A stretch of 64,000 bases of DNA, from contig JARLIK010000007.1 in NCBI GenBank assembly GCA_031291755.1, positions 27,021-91,020 on the forward strand, written 5' to 3'. This DNA is from Acidocella sp. Its GTDB lineage: Bacteria; Pseudomonadota; Alphaproteobacteria; Acetobacterales; Acetobacteraceae. Position numbers and translations under genes: made by a program. Shown one piece after another: positions 42,298-51,635 of this stretch (position 1 is its first letter; every line of letters begins with the position of its first letter). Below the pieces are notes generated by a model that had not been told where the DNA came from, did not search any database, and saw only the letters and a list, made by a program, of their open reading frames with translations.

Positions 42298-43653
42298 TCA
42301 CGCGTTTTTCAAATAGGCATCATATTCAACATCCGAGATCCGGCGGCGGAACTCGTTAATTTCCTGGCGCTTGCAGGCAGCAAACACCCGCTGAAAATCC
42401 GCGCCGAAAATCCCGGCGATATGCGGTGAGGCGGCAAATTTGTCCACCGCACCTGACCATGCAATCGGCAGCGGCGGCGCCAACGGGCTGCGCTTATCGC
42501 CAAACGTCTCCGGGCCAGGGTCGGTTTTATTTTCAATCCCATCCAAGGCGGAACCCAAAAATGCTGCAAAGGCCAGATACGGATTGCAATCGGCCCCGGC
42601 AACCCGGTGTTCGATGCGCGATGCCGCCGGGTCGGCGGTAATTACCCGCACCGCGGCCAGGCGGTTATCATGCCCCCAATCGCCGTAGGTCGGCGCGTGT
42701 ACGCCAGGTGCAAACCGCCGGTACGAATTGGCATGCGGCGCCAGTGTCAGCATGGTATCGGGCATCGCCGCAATCACCCCGCCCAGCGCATGATACAAAA
42801 CATCCGCCGCCCGCGTCGGCGTGCCAACAAATATATTCTTGCCGGCCTTATCCAATACCGACATATGCACATGCATCCCCGACCCCGCCCATTGGCCATA
42901 GGGTTTGGCCATAAAGGTCGCGGTGAGGTTATGCTTGCGCGCCACATGCTTGATGGTGCGCTTGAATAACGTCGCGCTATCCGCCACCCGCAGCGCATCG
43001 GTGCTGTATTTCAGCGTCACTTCAAACTGCCCTGGCCCGCTCTCGGAAACCAGCGTTTCCAGGGTAATTTCCTGGGCCTTCGCGGTGGCCATCATCTCGC
43101 GCAATATCGGCTCGTAATCATGAATTTCGCCGAGGCCCACAGCATCAATCTGCCAGCCGCGCCAGCCGGATTCATCGGCCCCGCGCGGTGCAATCGGCTG
43201 CCCGCCGGTATGGCCGGGGTCCACTAGATAAAATTCCAATTCCACGCCCAGCGCCGGCGTCAGCCCCGCGGCATCGTAACGTTCCAGCACGCGCGAGAGT
43301 ATGCCGCGCGGGTCGAGATAAAATATGCTGCCGTCGGCTTCACGCATCGTCAGCAACGCTTGTGAGGCATTACCCTCGGCCCAGCCCATGCGGGTGATGG
43401 AGTGCGGCACTGCCACGCACAGCCCATCCGGGTCGCCGGTATCATAGGCAATGCCGCCTTCCACAACATCGCGCCCCCAGATATCCAGCAAAAATGCCGA
43501 GCGCGGAATCGCGATGCCGGTGCTCAGCAGCGCCTTGGCCTTGTCGCGCTGCAACCATTTGCCGCGCGGCACGCCGTTGACATCAATGATGAAGGCTTCA
43601 ATGAATTCGCTGTCGGCCATCAAGGCCGCTTTGTCGGCCAGCATCGTTGTCAA
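42298..43653 (-). CDS. puuA: Glutamine-synthetase-like glutamate-putrescine ligase
   Basis: The 451-residue protein has the glutamine synthetase fold with the short N-terminal domain of the PuuA/GlnA3 type: VNGVPRGKWLQRDKA, LGVELEFYLVD, FMAKPYGQWAGSGMHVHMSV and RIEHRVAGADCNPYLAFAAFLG. In a putrescine operon it most likely makes gamma-glutamylputrescine with ATP. Other amines are possible, and I see no puuB, C or D genes in the window. It overlaps the aminotransferase gene by four bases. Confidence 0.8.
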   Translation of the reverse strand: MTTMLADKAALMADSEFIEAFIIDVNGVPRGKWLQRDKAKALLSTGIAIPRSAFLLDIWGRDVVEGGIAYDTGDPDGLCVAVPHSITRMGWAEGNASQALLTMREADGSIFYLDPRGILSRVLERYDAAGLTPALGVELEFYLVDPGHTGGQPIAPRGADESGWRGWQIDAVGLGEIHDYEPILREMMATAKAQEITLETLVSESGPGQFEVTLKYSTDALRVADSATLFKRTIKHVARKHNLTATFMAKPYGQWAGSGMHVHMSVLDKAGKNIFVGTPTRAADVLYHALGGVIAAMPDTMLTLAPHANSYRRFAPGVHAPTYGDWGHDNRLAAVRVITADPAASRIEHRVAGADCNPYLAFAAFLGSALDGIENKTDPGPETFGDKRSPLAPPLPIAWSGAVDKFAASPHIAGIFGADFQRVFAACKRQEINEFRRRISDVEYDAYLKNA

Positions 43654-45029
43654 AGCGCCACCTCCGCCTTAACTTTTTCATAAGTTTGCTCAATGGCTTT
43701 GCTCAGCCGCGCCACCAGCAGATCAATCTCGTCCAGCGTAATGGTCAGCGGTGGCGAATACACCATGGTGTCGCGCACTGCCCGCAGCATCAAACCATTT
43801 TCGATACAATAATCCCGGCAAATCACGCCCACCCGGCCACGCTTTTCAAAAAATTTCCGTGTGCGTTTGTCAGCAGTCAACTCGATCGCGCCGATCATCC
43901 CGACGTCCCGAATCTCTCCCACCATCGGATGATCATCAAGTGCTGCGTGCAGTTTTTCACGAATCACCGCGCCCATGTCCGCCGCGCGCAGCACCAGCCC
44001 TTCACGCGCGATGATATCCAAATTCGCCAGCGCCACCGCGCAGGCTACCGGATGCCCCGAGTAGGTAAAGCCATGATAAAACTCACCGGTCTCGTTGATC
44101 AGCACATCCGCCACGCGGTCGTGCAGCATCACGGCTGAGAGTGGAATATAGCCCGAGGTAATGGCTTTCGCCAACGTCATCATATCAGGTTTAATCCCGA
44201 ACGTATCAGAGCCAAACATTTTGCCGGTGCGCCCGAATCCGCAAATCACCTCATCGGCGATCAGCAAAATATTATGCTCTTTGCAAATCCGGTTGATCTC
44301 CGGCCAGTAAGTTTCAGGCGGAATAATCACCCCGCCGGCGCCCTGCAAAGGCTCGCCGATAAAGGCCGCGATATTTTCCGCGCCCAATTCTTTGATCTTT
44401 GCTTCGACCTGCAGCGCCGCATAAGTACCAAACTCGGCTGGCGGCATCTGGCCGCCATAGCCATACCAGTAAGGCGGCATCACCTGCACAAAATTCGGCA
44501 TGTCCCCAGCCTGGCGATGCATATCCACCATGCCCCCCGCCGAAGCCCCTAACGTGGTGGAACCATGATAGCCATATTCCCGGCCAATAATGATTTTCTT
44601 GTTGGGCTGGCCTAGGGTTTGCCAATACACCCGTGCCATCCTGAGCGCCGTATCCACTGCCTCCGAGCCTGAGCAGGCAAAGAACGCGTGGTTCAAACCC
44701 TCTGGCGCCATTTGCGCCAACCGCTGTGCCAGCGCCACGGTGGGCTGCGTGGTGGTTTTGAAAAATGTATTATAATATGGCAGTTTCGCCATCTGGGTGG
44801 CGGCGGCCTCTACCAACTCACGGCGGCTATAGCCTGCTGCCACGCACCAAAGCCCGGCCATGCCGTCGAGGATTTTATGCCCGCTCGCATCGTGTAAAAA
44901 CACCCCTTCGGCACTGGTAATCACCCGTACCTTGCTCTCGTGCAGGGATTTATGGTCGGTGAAGGGGTGCAAATGATGCGCAGCGTCCAGCCCCCGCCAG
45001 TCCACCGATCCGCCGATTTCGTCTAACAT
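43650..45029 (-). CDS. spuC: Putrescine/omega-amino acid aminotransferase, class III
   Basis: The 459-residue protein is a class III PLP aminotransferase: AHHLHPFTDHKSLHE at the start, LIADEVICGFGRTGKMFG, and LAKAITSGYIPLSAVM with the PLP lysine. It resembles the SpuC-type putrescine-pyruvate aminotransferases that form 4-aminobutanal. As the first gene of the operon it would take putrescine made by aguA/aguB. The 220-base leader upstream (45030-45251) should hold the operon promoter, but I find no clear site. Confidence 0.85.
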   Translation of the reverse strand: MLDEIGGSVDWRGLDAAHHLHPFTDHKSLHESKVRVITSAEGVFLHDASGHKILDGMAGLWCVAAGYSRRELVEAAATQMAKLPYYNTFFKTTTQPTVALAQRLAQMAPEGLNHAFFACSGSEAVDTALRMARVYWQTLGQPNKKIIIGREYGYHGSTTLGASAGGMVDMHRQAGDMPNFVQVMPPYWYGYGGQMPPAEFGTYAALQVEAKIKELGAENIAAFIGEPLQGAGGVIIPPETYWPEINRICKEHNILLIADEVICGFGRTGKMFGSDTFGIKPDMMTLAKAITSGYIPLSAVMLHDRVADVLINETGEFYHGFTYSGHPVACAVALANLDIIAREGLVLRAADMGAVIREKLHAALDDHPMVGEIRDVGMIGAIELTADKRTRKFFEKRGRVGVICRDYCIENGLMLRAVRDTMVYSPPLTITLDEIDLLVARLSKAIEQTYEKVKAEVAL

Positions 45030-45251
45030 TTTGTCTCTCCGCTCTGTTTTGAATTCGAACGCGCCGCAGCCTCGTGGTTGCGGGTCTCAATCAAAAGTCA
45101 GATGCGGGGCGGGCTGAAACCAATTCGTGCACATAGAAGCAGCATTTCTGCCTGCAAACTACGCGCAACCGGGGTGGATAACTGTAACATGGCTAGTTTT
45201 GTGGCATGGCCATCAAAGCAGTTCAAGGAAATTCTCTCGAATTATCCTTTA

Positions 45252-45530
45252 TCAGGCAATGTCATCAATCGCCGCCGCCAGCTTCAAATCCCGCTTGGTC
45301 ACGCCGCCCGCATCATGAGTGGTCAGGGTCATCTCAACCCGGTTATAAACATTCGACCATTCCGGGTGATGATCCATCGCCTCCGCCAGCAGCGCCACTT
45401 GCGACATGAACGCCCACGCTTGCCGGAAATTCTTGAACTTAAACGAATGCCGGATCGATTTCCCATCACCAGCCAAGGTCCAGGAGCCGGGCAGGGCGGT
45501 TAATTCAGCCGCAGTCAGCCGTTCAACCAT
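45252..45530 (-). CDS. phhB: 4a-hydroxytetrahydrobiopterin dehydratase
   Basis: The 92-residue protein contains [28 protein letters not shown], the pterin-4a-carbinolamine dehydratase signature with the two neighbouring His. GGAGGTGTGAG is a good ribosome site before ATG 45530. No phenylalanine hydroxylase gene is in the window, so its role may be in another pterin process. It is last in the argD-argF-lysE-phhB run. Confidence 0.95.
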   Translation of the reverse strand: MVERLTAAELTALPGSWTLAGDGKSIRHSFKFKNFRQAWAFMSQVALLAEAMDHHPEWSNVYNRVEMTLTTHDAGGVTKRDLKLAAAIDDIA

Positions 45531-45542
45531 CTCACACCTCCA

Positions 45543-46154
45543 TCATTTCTGCCGCGCGATCGCGAGCCCCAGCCCGGCGCCCATCAGCAGCCCGCCGCTG
45601 ATCCGGTTCTGCCAACGGCCCTGGCGGGATAAAAACACCCGCGCCCGGTGCGCGCTGACCACCCAGATACTGTCAATCACCAGCGCCACCACCATGAAAC
45701 TTACCGAGAGCAGCGCAATCTGCGCCGCCATAGCGCTACCTGGTACAATAAACTGCGGGAAAAACGCACTGTAGAAAAACAGCGTTTTCGGGTTGGTCAA
45801 TGAAACCACAAACGCCCGCCCAAATGTCGCGGGCGCTGATTTTGGCGGCACACTGGCACCCAGCGCCACCGGTGGCGTGCGCCATAGCTTGACGCCCAGA
45901 TAAATCAGATACAGCACGCCCAGCCAGCGCAGCCAGCCCAGCCACAGGCTGGCAATGCCCAGCACCGCCTCCAGCCCCAGCCCGGTGATCGCCAGTTGCA
46001 CCATCATCGCCGAGGCGGTTCCCGCCACCGTCACAAACCCATGCCGCATCCCATGCGCGATGCTGTTGGAGGTAATCAGCGCCACATTCGGCCCCGGGAT
46101 CAGCATCAAAATCACCACCGCCGCCACAAACGCAGCGTACAGGTGCAGGCTCAT
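45543..46154 (-). CDS. LysE family amino acid exporter
   Basis: Start ATG 46154 (MSLHLYAAFVAAVVILMLIPGP) gives 203 residues; the longer frame from 46217 enters argF. NVALITSNSIAHGMRHGFVTVAGT, WLGVLYLIYLGVKLW and NPKTLFFYSAFFPQFI are typical for LysE/RhtB exporters with about six membrane helices. It follows argF by four bases, so export of arginine, ornithine or a related amino acid is plausible. Confidence 0.92.
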   Translation of the reverse strand: MSLHLYAAFVAAVVILMLIPGPNVALITSNSIAHGMRHGFVTVAGTASAMMVQLAITGLGLEAVLGIASLWLGWLRWLGVLYLIYLGVKLWRTPPVALGASVPPKSAPATFGRAFVVSLTNPKTLFFYSAFFPQFIVPGSAMAAQIALLSVSFMVVALVIDSIWVVSAHRARVFLSRQGRWQNRISGGLLMGAGLGLAIARQK

Positions 46155-46158
46155 GGGT

Positions 46159-47094
46159 TTAGCCCAAACACCAAGCCAAAATCGCCTTCTGCGCATGCAG
46201 CCGGTTCTCGGCTTCATCGAACACCACCGAGGCCGGTCCGTCGATCACATCAGCGGTCATTTCCTCGCCCCGATGCGCCGGCAGGCAATGCATGAAAATC
46301 GCGCCCTTGGCGGCTTGCGCCATCAGCGCCGGGGTGACCTGATAAGGTGCCAGCGCCAGCGCACGGGCCATCGATTCCTCTTCGGCATCGGCCATGCTCA
46401 GCCAGGCATCGGTGACCACGCATTTTGCGTCTTGCACGGCGGCTATGGGGTCAGTGGTCACGCTCACATCGGCGCCCTCCCGCTTGGCCCAGGCCAGAAT
46501 TTTGGCGTTTGGCTTGTAGCCATCCGGGCAGGCCAGCCGCAGCGTAAAGCCAAACTTTGCCGCCGCCTCAATCCATGAGGCCGCAACATTATTGCCATCG
46601 CCCACCCAGGCCACAATCTGCCCGGCAATCGGGCCGCAATGCTCCTCAAAGGTCAGTACATCCGCCATCACCTGGCACGGGTGCGTCAACTCGGTCAGCC
46701 CGTTGATCACCGGAATACTGGCATGGGTCGCCAGATCATGCAGCTTGGCGGCGGAATCGGTACGCAGCATGATGCCATGCACATAGCGCGAGAGCACATG
46801 CGCGGTATCGTAAACCGTCTCGCCACGGCCCAGTTGCATATCGCGCGAGGACAGCACGATCACATCGCCGCCCAGCTCGCGCATCGCCACCTCGAAGGAA
46901 ATGCGCGTGCGGGTGGAGGGTTTCTCAAAAATCATCGCCAGGGTTTTCCCCGCCAGCGGCTTTTTACCCGCCCCCCGGCTGCGCTTCAGCCGCGCCGCCT
47001 CGGTGATCAAGTCCCGCAATTCGGCGCTGGAAAAATCCTTGATATCGAGAAAATGCCGTGGCCCCGTCGCAGGCATCTCCAACACTGCACTCAT
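46159..47094 (-). CDS. argF: Ornithine carbamoyltransferase
   Basis: The 311-residue protein has the carbamoyl phosphate motif STRTR (residues 60-64), HPCQVMADVLTFEEH, DAWLSMADAEEE and HCLPAHRGEEMT, all diagnostic for OTCase. It makes citrulline from ornithine in arginine synthesis. Its start overlaps the argD stop by four bases. The length is normal. Confidence 0.97.
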   Translation of the reverse strand: MSAVLEMPATGPRHFLDIKDFSSAELRDLITEAARLKRSRGAGKKPLAGKTLAMIFEKPSTRTRISFEVAMRELGGDVIVLSSRDMQLGRGETVYDTAHVLSRYVHGIMLRTDSAAKLHDLATHASIPVINGLTELTHPCQVMADVLTFEEHCGPIAGQIVAWVGDGNNVAASWIEAAAKFGFTLRLACPDGYKPNAKILAWAKREGADVSVTTDPIAAVQDAKCVVTDAWLSMADAEEESMARALALAPYQVTPALMAQAAKGAIFMHCLPAHRGEEMTADVIDGPASVVFDEAENRLHAQKAILAWCLG

Positions 47095-48287
47095 TTCGCA
47101 GCCTCCTGCACCGGCATTGGCATACAGCGCCGCGCGGTGCGCTCCAGCAGCGCCAGCGCCTCGTCACATTCGGCCTGACGGACAATTAAGGGCGGCACCA
47201 GACGCAGCACATTATCGCCGGCCGCCACCGTTAGCAGCCCTTCGGCCATCGCGGCGTTCTGCACCTCGCCGTTCGGCACCGCGCATTTCAGCCCCACGAT
47301 CAACCCAGCGCCCCGCGCCTCGGTAAACACGGTGGGGTATTTAACGCACAACGCTTCCAGCCCGCGCCATAAATAGCGTGCGGTGGCGTCCACCTCGTCC
47401 AGGAACCCACGCGCCAAAATCACGTCCAGCACCGCATTGCCCGCCGCGCAGGCCAGCGGGCTGCCGCCGAAGGTGGTGCCATGACTGCCCGGCACCAGCG
47501 ATTTCGCCACCCGCTCATTGGCCAGCACCGCCCCCATGGGGAAGCCGCCGCCAATGCCCTTCGCCACCGACATCACATCCGGCGCAATCCCGGCCCATTC
47601 ATGGGCGAATAATTTACCGGTCCGCCCCACGCCGCACTGCACTTCATCCATGCCGAGCAGAATGCCAAACTCATCGCAGGTGGCGCGTAAATCCCGCAAA
47701 AACTGCAATTGTGCCGGGCGCACGCCGCCTTCGCCTTGCACCGGCTCCACCAAAATACCGGCGGTTTCGGCGGTAATCGCGGCGCGCACCGCATTCAAAT
47801 TATTAAACGGCACATGGTCGAACCCATCCACCACCGGCCCGAACCCGGCCTGATATTTCGGGTTGCCGGTGGCGGCGATCATCGCCAGCGTGCGGCCATG
47901 AAACGCGCCCTCAAAGCAGATCACCCGGTAGCGTTCCGGCTTGCCGGCATCGGCCATGGTCTTGCGCATGGCCTTCACCAAGCCTTCATTGGCCTCGGCG
48001 CCGGAGTTACAAAAAAACACCGAATCCGCAAACGTCACCTCGACATACCGCGCCGCCAGCCGCTCCGCCTGCGGCACCCGGTACAAATTCGAGACGTGCA
48101 TCACCTTGGCCGCCTGCTTGGCAATCTCGCCGGTTAAATGCGGATGCCCATGCCCGAGCGAGGAGGTGGCAATGCCCGCGCCGAAATCCAGAAAGCGTCG
48201 CCCAGCAGTGTCGAACAGATACGCGCCGGCACCATGCTCAAAAGCAAGATCGGCCCGGGTGTAGTTCGGCATTAGCGCAGAGATCAT
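47091..48287 (-). CDS. argD: Acetylornithine aminotransferase
   Basis: The 398-residue class III aminotransferase has FLDFGAGIATSSLGHGHP, FCNSGAEANEGLVKAMRK, LGMDEVQCGVGRTGKLFAHE and SVAKGIGGGFPMGAVLA with the PLP lysine. Gene order argD-argF with an ATGA overlap is typical in alphaproteobacteria. Starts at M1 or M6 (MISALMPNY) are both possible. The gene is divergent from the next one with little space. Confidence 0.96.
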   Translation of the reverse strand: MISALMPNYTRADLAFEHGAGAYLFDTAGRRFLDFGAGIATSSLGHGHPHLTGEIAKQAAKVMHVSNLYRVPQAERLAARYVEVTFADSVFFCNSGAEANEGLVKAMRKTMADAGKPERYRVICFEGAFHGRTLAMIAATGNPKYQAGFGPVVDGFDHVPFNNLNAVRAAITAETAGILVEPVQGEGGVRPAQLQFLRDLRATCDEFGILLGMDEVQCGVGRTGKLFAHEWAGIAPDVMSVAKGIGGGFPMGAVLANERVAKSLVPGSHGTTFGGSPLACAAGNAVLDVILARGFLDEVDATARYLWRGLEALCVKYPTVFTEARGAGLIVGLKCAVPNGEVQNAAMAEGLLTVAAGDNVLRLVPPLIVRQAECDEALALLERTARRCMPMPVQEAAK

Positions 48288-48327
48288 GGATGTGCTTTCA
48301 AGGCGGAAAGCACGGAATTATGCGGAT

Positions 48328-49473
48328 ATGAGCCTGAAAAGTCAAACAAAGCCAGCCAAAGGGCCGCATATCCCCCTGGTGGCGATCGTTTTGGTCTCGA
48401 TCATCCCGGCGATTGGTGAGGCCGCCGTGCTGGCCTGGGGCATCGCCCAGGGTTATTCCGGCAAAGCGTTGCGTGACGGCGTGGATTTCTGGGCTGGCGG
48501 CTTCCTCGCAAGGCATGGCGAGGTGGCTCTGTTGTTCGACCCGGTGGCCTACCGCGCCTTCCTGCACGGCGCTTTTGGTGCGCTGCCAGTCCATATATGG
48601 AGCTATGCGCCCAATTATCTGCTGCTGGTCAGCGGCTTTGCTGGGTTATCGCCCTGGCATGCCATCCTCCTGTTCGATGCGCTCAGCCTGATGACTCTCG
48701 CGCTGGTTCTGCGCCTGGCCGGACAATCCTGGTGGCTGATCGCTGCGGTGCTGCTCAGCCCGGCGGCACTGGAAAATTGTCTCTCCGGCCAGAATGCCGC
48801 CTTGGTCACGGCTTTGATCGGCGGCGGGCTGTTATTATTGCCCACCCGCCCGCGCCTGGGCGGCGTGCTGGTGGGGCTGGCCAGCATTAAGCCGCAACTC
48901 GGGCTGGTGCTGCCGCTGCATCTGGCGCGGCGGGCACCGATTGCGATGCTGTACGCCATACTGTCAGCCATTTTACTGGCCGCCGCCGCGCTCTGGGCAT
49001 TCGGGGCGCAGCCATGGGTGCAATTCTGGCACATCACACGCCCGGCGATGACCGCGGTGCTCACCACCGGCCAACCGGCGGATTTTTTCAACGGCTTGGT
49101 CAGCGTATTCGCTGCGGTTCGCCCGCTCGGCGAGGCGGCTGCCTTTACGGCCCAGGGTCTGGTGTCGCTGGCAGCGGTCATTTTGGCGGCCTTAGTGAAA
49201 AAAACCACCCCGGTGTTGATTTTGGCGGTGCTCGCCAGCCCGTATCTACATAGTTACGATTTGCTCTGCGCTGCCCTGGCGGTGGCCCTGCTGGTACAAG
49301 ACCGCCTCGTCACGGGGTTCGCGCCAGGCGAGAAGCCCTTGTTTCTGGCCGCCTGGATCATTCCCGGACTGGTCCTATGGCTGCCGCCGGTGGCCGTCGC
49401 CGTGCCGGTCATCCTGGCCTTGCTCTTGGCAAGCGCCCTGCGCCGTGGTCCGGTTGCGCCATGCGACTCCTAA
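48328..49473 (+). CDS. GT87-like polyprenyl-sugar glycosyltransferase
   Basis: I choose ATG 48328 (MSLKSQTKPAKGPHIPL), 381 residues, because ATG 48286 overlaps the divergent argD start. The protein has about nine membrane segments, DFWAGGFLARHGEVALLFDPVAYRAF near the start and GLASIKPQLGLVLPL in the middle, the pattern of DUF2029/GT87 integral membrane mannosyltransferase-like proteins. The acceptor is unknown. The 3' end overlaps the aroE start by 13 bases. Confidence 0.75.
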   Translation: MSLKSQTKPAKGPHIPLVAIVLVSIIPAIGEAAVLAWGIAQGYSGKALRDGVDFWAGGFLARHGEVALLFDPVAYRAFLHGAFGALPVHIWSYAPNYLLLVSGFAGLSPWHAILLFDALSLMTLALVLRLAGQSWWLIAAVLLSPAALENCLSGQNAALVTALIGGGLLLLPTRPRLGGVLVGLASIKPQLGLVLPLHLARRAPIAMLYAILSAILLAAAALWAFGAQPWVQFWHITRPAMTAVLTTGQPADFFNGLVSVFAAVRPLGEAAAFTAQGLVSLAAVILAALVKKTTPVLILAVLASPYLHSYDLLCAALAVALLVQDRLVTGFAPGEKPLFLAAWIIPGLVLWLPPVAVAVPVILALLLASALRRGPVAPCDS

Positions 49474-50294
49474 CCGGCTCTGCCCGGCTTGCCGGTGTTA
49501 TCGGCTGGCCGGTGGCTCACTCCCGCTCTCCCAGGCTGCACGGCACCTGGCTGGCACGCTATAATATTGACGGCGCTTATGTGCCGCTGCCAGTCGCCCC
49601 GGCAGATTTCCCCGCCGTGGTGCAGGCTTTGGTCAAAGCCGGGTTCATGGGCGCGAATGTCACCATCCCCCATAAGGAGGCCGCCTTTGCGCTGTGTGAC
49701 GTGGTGGACCCCAGCGCCGCCCGCGCCGGGGCGGTGAACACCCTGATTTTCAAGGACGGCAAAATCACCGGCAGCAACACCGACGGCGCCGGGTTCATCG
49801 GTAATCTGCGCGCCCACGGCGTTGACCCCGCCGCCGGCCCGGCGCTGCTGCTGGGGGCTGGCGGCGCCGCCCGCGCCATCAGCGCTGCCTTGCAGGATGA
49901 AGGTGTCAGCGTCACCATTTGCAACCGCACCCCTGAGCGGGCCGCCGCACTGGCGCAGCAATTGCCCGGCCTGAAAACCCTGCCCTGGGCGCAGCGCGAA
50001 GCCGCCTTGGCGGATTATGCATTGCTGGTGAACACCACCTCGCTTGGCATGACCAAACAGCCGCCGCTGGAGATGGATTTATCGACCGCGCCGAAGCATC
50101 TGGTGGTGGCGGACATTGTGTATGTGCCTTTGCAAACCGCCTTGCTGATGCAGGCACAATCGCATGGTCTGCAAATTGTTGGCGGGCTGGGCATGCTGCT
50201 GCACCAGGCAGTGCCGGGCTTTGCCGCCTGGTTTGGCGTCACCCCGGAAGTTGACGATGAATTGTACCGCATCGCCGCCGGGGATTTGCTGTAG
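49461..50294 (+). CDS. aroE: Shikimate dehydrogenase
   Basis: Start ATG 49461 (MRLLTGSARLAGVIGWPVAHS) gives 277 residues; an earlier in-frame start at 49377 lies inside the previous gene. SRSP at 21-24, K72 in NVTIPHKEA, LLGAGGAARAI and NTTSLGM are the AroE signatures for shikimate and NADP binding. The tight order aroE-coaE-dnaQ is common in alphaproteobacteria. Confidence 0.96.
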   Translation: MRLLTGSARLAGVIGWPVAHSRSPRLHGTWLARYNIDGAYVPLPVAPADFPAVVQALVKAGFMGANVTIPHKEAAFALCDVVDPSAARAGAVNTLIFKDGKITGSNTDGAGFIGNLRAHGVDPAAGPALLLGAGGAARAISAALQDEGVSVTICNRTPERAAALAQQLPGLKTLPWAQREAALADYALLVNTTSLGMTKQPPLEMDLSTAPKHLVVADIVYVPLQTALLMQAQSHGLQIVGGLGMLLHQAVPGFAAWFGVTPEVDDELYRIAAGDLL

Positions 50295-50882
50295 GTGCTG
50301 GTGCTCGGCCTCACCGGCGGGATCGGCATGGGAAAATCCACGGTCGCCAAAATGTTCGCAAGCCTGGGGGTGCCATCCTTCAACGCTGATGACGCCGTGC
50401 ATAAATTGCAAGCCCCTGGTGGCAAGGCCATTGCGCTGCTGAATGCGGCGTTTCCCGGCACGGTGGAAAATGGCGTGTTGAACCGCGCCGCTCTGCGCGA
50501 GCTTGTGCTGGACGACCCAGCCGCCATGCGCCGGCTGGAGCAGATCATGCATCCGCTGGTGCATCGCGAGGAGGCGCTGTTTCGTGCGCAGGCGTTCCGG
50601 GCGGGCGCCAAGGCGGTGTTACTGGATATTCCTTTGCTGTTTGAAACCGGCGCACAATTGCGGGTGAATAAAACCATCGTGGTTTCAGCACCGCTGGATG
50701 TGCAGATCGCCCGCGTGCTGTCGCGCGGGATCATGGATATTGAGCAGATTGCAACCATCATCGCCCGCCAGATGCCCGATAAACAAAAGCGCGCACTGGC
50801 CGATTATGTCATCCACACCGGGCTTTCAAAATTCAACACGGTGCGTGCGGTGCACCGGGTATTCAAGGAGTTGGGGTTATGA
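50295..50882 (+). CDS. coaE: Dephospho-CoA kinase
   Basis: The gene starts with GTG immediately after the aroE stop and gives 195 residues. The P-loop is at residues 8-16 (GGIGMGKST), DADDAVH and LLFETGAQLRVNKTIVVSAP are typical of CoaE, and the C-terminal ALADYVIHTGLS is normal. It makes the last step of CoA synthesis. Its stop overlaps the dnaQ start (ATGA). Confidence 0.95.
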   Translation: MLVLGLTGGIGMGKSTVAKMFASLGVPSFNADDAVHKLQAPGGKAIALLNAAFPGTVENGVLNRAALRELVLDDPAAMRRLEQIMHPLVHREEALFRAQAFRAGAKAVLLDIPLLFETGAQLRVNKTIVVSAPLDVQIARVLSRGIMDIEQIATIIARQMPDKQKRALADYVIHTGLSKFNTVRAVHRVFKELGL

Positions 50883-51550
50883 GCCGTTCGGTATTATTTG
50901 ACACTGAAACCACCGGCCTTGACCCGCTGACCGGCGACCGCGTGATTGAGATCGCCGCGATTGAATTGATCAATGATTTGCCGACCGAAAATCAGTTTCA
51001 TGCGCTGCTGGACCCCGAGCGCGATATCCCTACCGAGAGTACGCGGGTGCACGGCATCACCAATTTCCATGTTGAAGGCAAACCAAAATTTGCCGAGATT
51101 GCTGATAAAATGCTGGAATTCTTTGGTGATTCGAAATTGGTGGCGCATAACGCGCCGTTCGATTTTGGTTTCATCGATGCCGAACTCGCCCGCATCGGCA
51201 AACCGGCACTGGGCTATGAGCGTATGGTGGATACTTTGGTGCTCGCCAAAAAACGCTTCCCCGGCATGCCCAATAGCCTTGATGCGCTATGCCGCCGCTT
51301 CGAGATCGACCTCTCAGCCCGCACCACGCATAACGCGTTGTTAGATTGCAAGTTGCTGGCGGAAGTTTACGTCGAACTCACCGGCGGCCGCCAGCGCGGG
51401 CTGACATTGGAAACCGAGCAGGCGCTGGCCTTCGCGCAATATGAACGCAGCGCTACCCGCACGCCACGGCCAATTGTGGTGAGTGAGGAGGCGTTGCAGA
51501 AGCACGCGGAATTTGTAAAGCGGCTGAAGGACCCGGTGTGGGATTCGTAA
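50879..51550 (+). CDS. dnaQ: DNA polymerase III epsilon subunit, 3'-5' exonuclease
   Basis: The 223-residue protein has the DEDDh exonuclease motifs: FDTETTGLDP (D8, E10), HNAPFDFGFIDAE and HNALLDCKLLAEVY. It proofreads in the replicative polymerase. The C-terminal extension after the exonuclease core is short, as in other alphaproteobacteria. It ends the aroE-coaE-dnaQ unit; an 85-base gap without a clear terminator follows. Confidence 0.94.
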   Translation: MSRSVLFDTETTGLDPLTGDRVIEIAAIELINDLPTENQFHALLDPERDIPTESTRVHGITNFHVEGKPKFAEIADKMLEFFGDSKLVAHNAPFDFGFIDAELARIGKPALGYERMVDTLVLAKKRFPGMPNSLDALCRRFEIDLSARTTHNALLDCKLLAEVYVELTGGRQRGLTLETEQALAFAQYERSATRTPRPIVVSEEALQKHAEFVKRLKDPVWDS

Positions 51551-51635
51551 GTTTTTTCGGCGGATTTCGGCGAAATAACTTATACTAACAATACGTTATA
51601 AAACGCGACGCGCCAAATTGTTACACGTGTACCCT

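Noticed and set aside
51551..51635. Terminator after dnaQ from the CGGCG repeats near 51560
   Set aside because: The CGGCG copies are direct, not inverted, repeats, and the flanking AAGTT/AACTT stem is only five bases with a large loop.
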